In this document: in pieces, positions 6,131-8,435 of the stretch
How the letters are laid out: each line of letters begins with the position of its first letter
Numbering within the stretch: the first letter of the stretch is position 1
From: a bacterium
GTDB lineage: Bacteria; Patescibacteriota; Minisyncoccia; UBA6257; 2-01-FULL-56-20
DNA length: 8,435 nt
NCBI GenBank assembly: GCA_021813155.1
Contig: JAKALK010000039.1
Location: 1-8,435 of the forward strand
Reading direction: 5' to 3'
Program-made: the position numbers and the translations under genes
The notes under the pieces: model-generated
The model's input: the letters and a program-made list of their open reading frames with translations, nothing else
Told to the model about the DNA's origin: nothing
Database searches by the model: none

Positions 6131-6134
6131 TTTT
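6101..6134 (+). terminator. Inverted repeat over the rpmA/rplI stop codons, probable terminator
   Basis: CGTTACGCT (6101-6109) and AGCGTAACG (6119-6127) form a perfect 9-bp stem with a 9-nt loop. On the plus strand it is followed by TAATTTT, a weak T tract, so it most likely ends rpmA transcripts. On the minus strand no T run follows directly, so termination of rplI transcripts here is less certain. The repeat encloses the last rpmA sense codons and includes the rplI stop (6108-6110); the rpmA stop is 6128-6130. Confidence 0.55.
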
Positions 6135-6557
6135 AAGATTTGCCTTGATTCCTTTTTTAAGGTCAATTTCTAATTGGTGATCGCCAATGTTTTTTAGAGG
6201 GTGGTCAACTTTAATTTCTACTCTTTCTTTAGTGACTAATCCCCTGTCTCGAATTGCTTTTTGAATCATTTCTTTTGAAACGGAACCAAAAAGGTGTCCA
6301 CTCGGGTCGATTTTTACGTCGAAAATTAGAGTTGTCCCGTTTATTTTTTTGGCGAGAGATTCAAGATGTTTGATCGTTTCATTTTCTTCTTTATCAAGAT
6401 GTTCTTTTAATTTTGCTAATTTATCGAGCGCGGCTTGAGTTGCGGGTTCGGCAAGTACTCTTGGTATTAGAAAGTTCCTGGCGTAGCCGGCTGGCACTTC
6501 TCGAACTTCAAGTTTCTTTCCTAGGTTTTTGACGTCTCGAAGAAGAATAACCTTCAT
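6108..6557 (-). CDS. rplI: Large ribosomal subunit protein bL9
   Basis: Elongated two-domain ribosomal protein that binds 23S rRNA near the L1 stalk. The N-terminal domain begins MKVILLRDVKNLGKK, followed by the classic VPAGYARNFLIPRVLA stretch (21-36). A long charged connecting helix runs about 40-75, then the C-terminal domain has HLFGSVS (87-93), where the family usually shows GKLFGSVT. At 149 residues it is full length. ATG 6557 overlaps the ctpA stop as ATGA on the minus strand, so translation is probably coupled to ctpA; there is no Shine-Dalgarno sequence. It is separate from the usual rpsF-ssb-rpsR neighbours. The 3' end overlaps convergent rpmA. Confidence 0.96.
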   Translation of the reverse strand: MKVILLRDVKNLGKKLEVREVPAGYARNFLIPRVLAEPATQAALDKLAKLKEHLDKEENETIKHLESLAKKINGTTLIFDVKIDPSGHLFGSVSKEMIQKAIRDRGLVTKERVEIKVDHPLKNIGDHQLEIDLKKGIKANLKITLRSQP

Positions 6558-7789
6558 TCAAGTTTAAAGAGTGTAAATTGGTTTTTTTGGATTTCTTTTT
6601 TTAAAACCTCAATGGCCTTATCAAGTTGGGGATCTTTCTTGTTCTTAGTATCTTCGTCGGTGAGCTTGACTTCGAAATCTGGAAGTAGGCCTTTGCCATC
6701 AATAGTTTCGCCTTTCGGTAGGATCCAATGGGCTACGGTAAGTTTTAGCGAAGAGCCATCCTCCATGGTTTCGAGTTCTTGAACCGTACCCTTGCCGAAC
6801 GTTTTTTCGCCGACTATTTTTATGTTTCGATTATCACGAAGAGTGCCAGCTAAGATTTCTGAAGCTGACGCAGAACCATTGTTGGTAAGAATAACAACGG
6901 GAAAATCTTTTAAGGCTGAATTGCCGCGCGCGTAGAACTCTTTTGACTTATTATTGCGCGAGGCCTCACTTACAACTAAATCTCCTCGATTTAGGAACCA
7001 ACCGGCCAAATCAATTGAAACCTGAAGATATCCACCCGGATTATTTCTTAGGTCCAGAATCATACCCTGACTACCGTGACTTAGGGCTTTCACCATCGCT
7101 TCGTAGAAAAGATTGACGGCATTCGCATTAAAGCTGTGTAAGCTTATATAGGCAATGTCGTCGTCTTTCATCTTGTAATCCAATGTTGGGACAGTAATAG
7201 TTTCTCGAATAAGAGGGATGTCCTGGGGTTTATCCCAGTCGCTTCTTAGGATAGTCAAGAAAACTTTTGTGCCCGTTTTGCCTCTAATAAACTTAACAGC
7301 TTCTTCTACGGTTAATCCAAGAGTTGAAGTTGAATTAATTTTTAAGATGGCATCTTGCGGTTTTAATCCAGCGCGGCTAGCCGGGGTTCCTTCAAGTGGA
7401 GAAACAATAATAATTTGGTCATTTTTTATTCCGATTTCGGCTCCAATACCTCCAAAGTTACCCTGAATATCTTCTTCGAATTTTTGACTGTCGGTTGGCT
7501 CAAAAAATTCTGAGTAGGGATCGCCAAGCGAATGAACAAGTCCCCCGATGGCTCCGTAGACTTTTTTTTGGTTGTTGATCTCCCCTGCTCTTAGGTATTT
7601 TTTGTTGATGGTGTCCCAAGTTTGCCAAAAGGTATTAAGGTTGATGGTAGAACTGGTTGAGGGATCTGTGAGCTCACTTGGCGCTGGGGTTTTTTGACCG
7701 GTCCTAAAACCCAATTCAAAGGTTTCGGCTAGAACTAAAATTACTACCGCTACAATCGTTATTTTTAGAATAATTTTTTTGTTGCTCAT
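6554..7789 (-). CDS. ctpA: S41 C-terminal processing peptidase with PDZ domain
   Basis: Membrane-anchored serine protease of the CtpA/CtpB/Prc family, trimming or degrading proteins outside the cytoplasmic membrane. Residues about 7-24 form an N-terminal membrane anchor after a basic start. A low-complexity Pro/Ser/Thr linker (about 34-50) follows, then the S41 N-terminal part, a PDZ domain (about 105-185, with GIGAEIG and GTPASRAGLKPQD), and the protease core with LDLRNNPGG (246-253). By spacing against the family, the catalytic dyad is S308 (GSASASEI) and K333 (FGKGTVQ), with Q337 assisting, so it should be active. At 411 residues it is a usual length. The gene follows thpR by 54 nt and overlaps rplI by 4 nt. 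ATG 7789 has no Shine-Dalgarno sequence. The substrate is unknown; the exported M23 hydrolase is a speculative candidate, since CTPs often regulate wall hydrolases. Confidence 0.95.
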   Translation of the reverse strand: MSNKKIILKITIVAVVILVLAETFELGFRTGQKTPAPSELTDPSTSSTINLNTFWQTWDTINKKYLRAGEINNQKKVYGAIGGLVHSLGDPYSEFFEPTDSQKFEEDIQGNFGGIGAEIGIKNDQIIIVSPLEGTPASRAGLKPQDAILKINSTSTLGLTVEEAVKFIRGKTGTKVFLTILRSDWDKPQDIPLIRETITVPTLDYKMKDDDIAYISLHSFNANAVNLFYEAMVKALSHGSQGMILDLRNNPGGYLQVSIDLAGWFLNRGDLVVSEASRNNKSKEFYARGNSALKDFPVVILTNNGSASASEILAGTLRDNRNIKIVGEKTFGKGTVQELETMEDGSSLKLTVAHWILPKGETIDGKGLLPDFEVKLTDEDTKNKKDPQLDKAIEVLKKEIQKNQFTLFKLE

Positions 7790-7800
7790 AGTTACAAGAA

Positions 7801-7829
7801 ATTTTAGCTTACTTGAGGTCTTAAAACAA
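7801..7829 (-). promoter_or_regulatory. Candidate promoter of ctpA-rplI
   Basis: On the minus strand TTGTTT (7829-7824) and TAAAAT (7806-7801) are separated by 17 nt. The -10 box matches consensus at five of six positions, the -35 at three. The predicted start would lie about 4-6 nt before the ctpA ATG, giving an almost leaderless transcript. The genes could instead be read through from thpR. Confidence 0.35.
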
Positions 7830-7843
7830 ATACTTTAGATTGA

Positions 7844-8410
7844 CTACTCTTGGAATTTAAAATCGGCGATGGTCGAATAAGTCGCGCCTTTGGGATCTAA
7901 TTCGGATTCGACTAAAGTAAAGTTTTTCGTTTGAAAGCTGATAAGGCATTTAAAATCAATAATAGGGAGTTTTGTTTTATCGATATAGTCCGCTAAGCGC
8001 GCCAGAGTAATGTGGCCGTTCAGTACTCTTTCTATGGCGGTTATGTTTGCTTGGTTATTTTTTAGGTCTTGAAGAATAAGATTACTTAGTTTTTCGAGGC
8101 AAAGGGAAGTTTTTGGGGTTGTATTTGCCCAAATCATTCTTGGGTTTCTTGAATTTGGGCCGTAGGCGATCGAGTCAATTTCTACCGGCACAGGGGATGT
8201 TATTGATCCAATTTTTTCGCTTGAACGAATTAGTTTTTGAATTTCTTCTTCGGTTCTGTCTCCAAGAAAGATCAGTGTGATATGCCAATTTTCTTGTGGC
8301 ACAAATCGGATTCCGTACGGTAAGATCCTTTTTAGTTTGTCGACTACTCTTTCAATTTCATTTACAACAGTTTCCGGAAGACTAATGGATAGAAAAACTC
8401 TTTTTACCAT
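7844..8410 (-). CDS. thpR: RNA 2',3'-cyclic phosphodiesterase (2H family)
   Basis: 2H phosphoesterase of the ThpR/LigT family, which opens 2',3'-cyclic phosphate ends of RNA and was first described as a 2'-5' RNA ligase. Both catalytic HxTx motifs are intact: H43-I-T45 in NWHITLIFLG and H133-I-T135 in NGHITLARL. The N-terminal strand RVFLSISLP and the C-terminal LVESELDPKGATYSTIADF block are typical, and 188 residues is the family's length. ATG 8410 is preceded within 7 nt by TATTAT on the minus strand (8423-8418), a possible -10 box that would make the mRNA leaderless; its -35 would lie outside the window. Probably the first gene of the leftward thpR-ctpA-rplI unit visible here. The substrate is unknown; tRNA ends are one possibility. 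Confidence 0.94.
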   Translation of the reverse strand: MVKRVFLSISLPETVVNEIERVVDKLKRILPYGIRFVPQENWHITLIFLGDRTEEEIQKLIRSSEKIGSITSPVPVEIDSIAYGPNSRNPRMIWANTTPKTSLCLEKLSNLILQDLKNNQANITAIERVLNGHITLARLADYIDKTKLPIIDFKCLISFQTKNFTLVESELDPKGATYSTIADFKFQE

Positions 8411-8417
8411 TAGAGTA

Positions 8418-8423
8418 ATAATA
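8418..8423 (-). promoter_or_regulatory. Possible -10 box of thpR
   Basis: TATTAT on the minus strand ends 7 nt before the thpR ATG, so a start at the normal distance would fall at or next to the start codon. The -35 region lies beyond the window, so this cannot be tested here. AT-rich sequence makes a chance match easy. Confidence 0.25.
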
Positions 8424-8435
8424 CTTTTACTTATT

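Overview
The window looks like a compact, AT-rich bacterial chromosome segment. My best inference is a small-genome lineage of the Candidate Phyla Radiation (Patescibacteria, for example a Parcubacteria-like group). The reasons are very tight packing, two ATGA stop/start overlaps, two convergent 3' overlaps, almost no Shine-Dalgarno sequences, ribosomal genes found outside their usual operons, and a small single-pass membrane protein of a style I associate with these genomes. The placement is not proven from sequence alone. TGA ends gltX and ctpA exactly where their families end, so the UGA-to-glycine code of Gracilibacteria/SR1 does not apply. A complete bL9 gene argues against CPR lineages reported to lack that protein.

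Layout. Positions 8-5350 carry five plus-strand genes: gltX (glutamyl-tRNA synthetase), an exported coiled-coil M23 peptidase, a small exported amphipathic protein of unknown function, murC, and a PD-(D/E)XK nuclease with an apparent zinc-binding insert. Gaps are 69 nt or less, so most could be one transcription unit with a cell-wall theme. Positions 5351-5511 are the largest gene-free stretch. They hold a promoter-like region, a GU-rich leader and a clear intrinsic terminator ending directly at the ATG of a 47-residue Cys/His-rich ORF (5512-5655). The leader can also form an alternative helix that competes with the terminator, so it may be an attenuator. This is the most novel-looking element here.

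From 5609 onward the strands alternate. A minus-strand single-pass membrane protein (5609-5812) is divergent from rpmA (bL27, 5858-6130). rpmA has a consensus sigma70-type promoter whose -35 box overlaps the start codon of the membrane protein gene. rpmA runs head-on into rplI (bL9, 6108-6557, minus), and a perfect 9-bp inverted repeat covers both stop codons. rplI is coupled by an ATGA overlap to ctpA (S41 C-terminal processing protease), which follows thpR (RNA 2',3'-cyclic phosphodiesterase). These three read leftward as a probable operon, thpR-ctpA-rplI.

Functionally, MurC makes a cytoplasmic peptidoglycan precursor, the M23 protein probably cuts or remodels the wall outside the membrane, and CtpA is a membrane-anchored protease. 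GltX, bL27, bL9 and ThpR belong to translation or RNA metabolism. I see no tRNA or rRNA gene, insertion sequence, CRISPR array, phage gene or replication origin.
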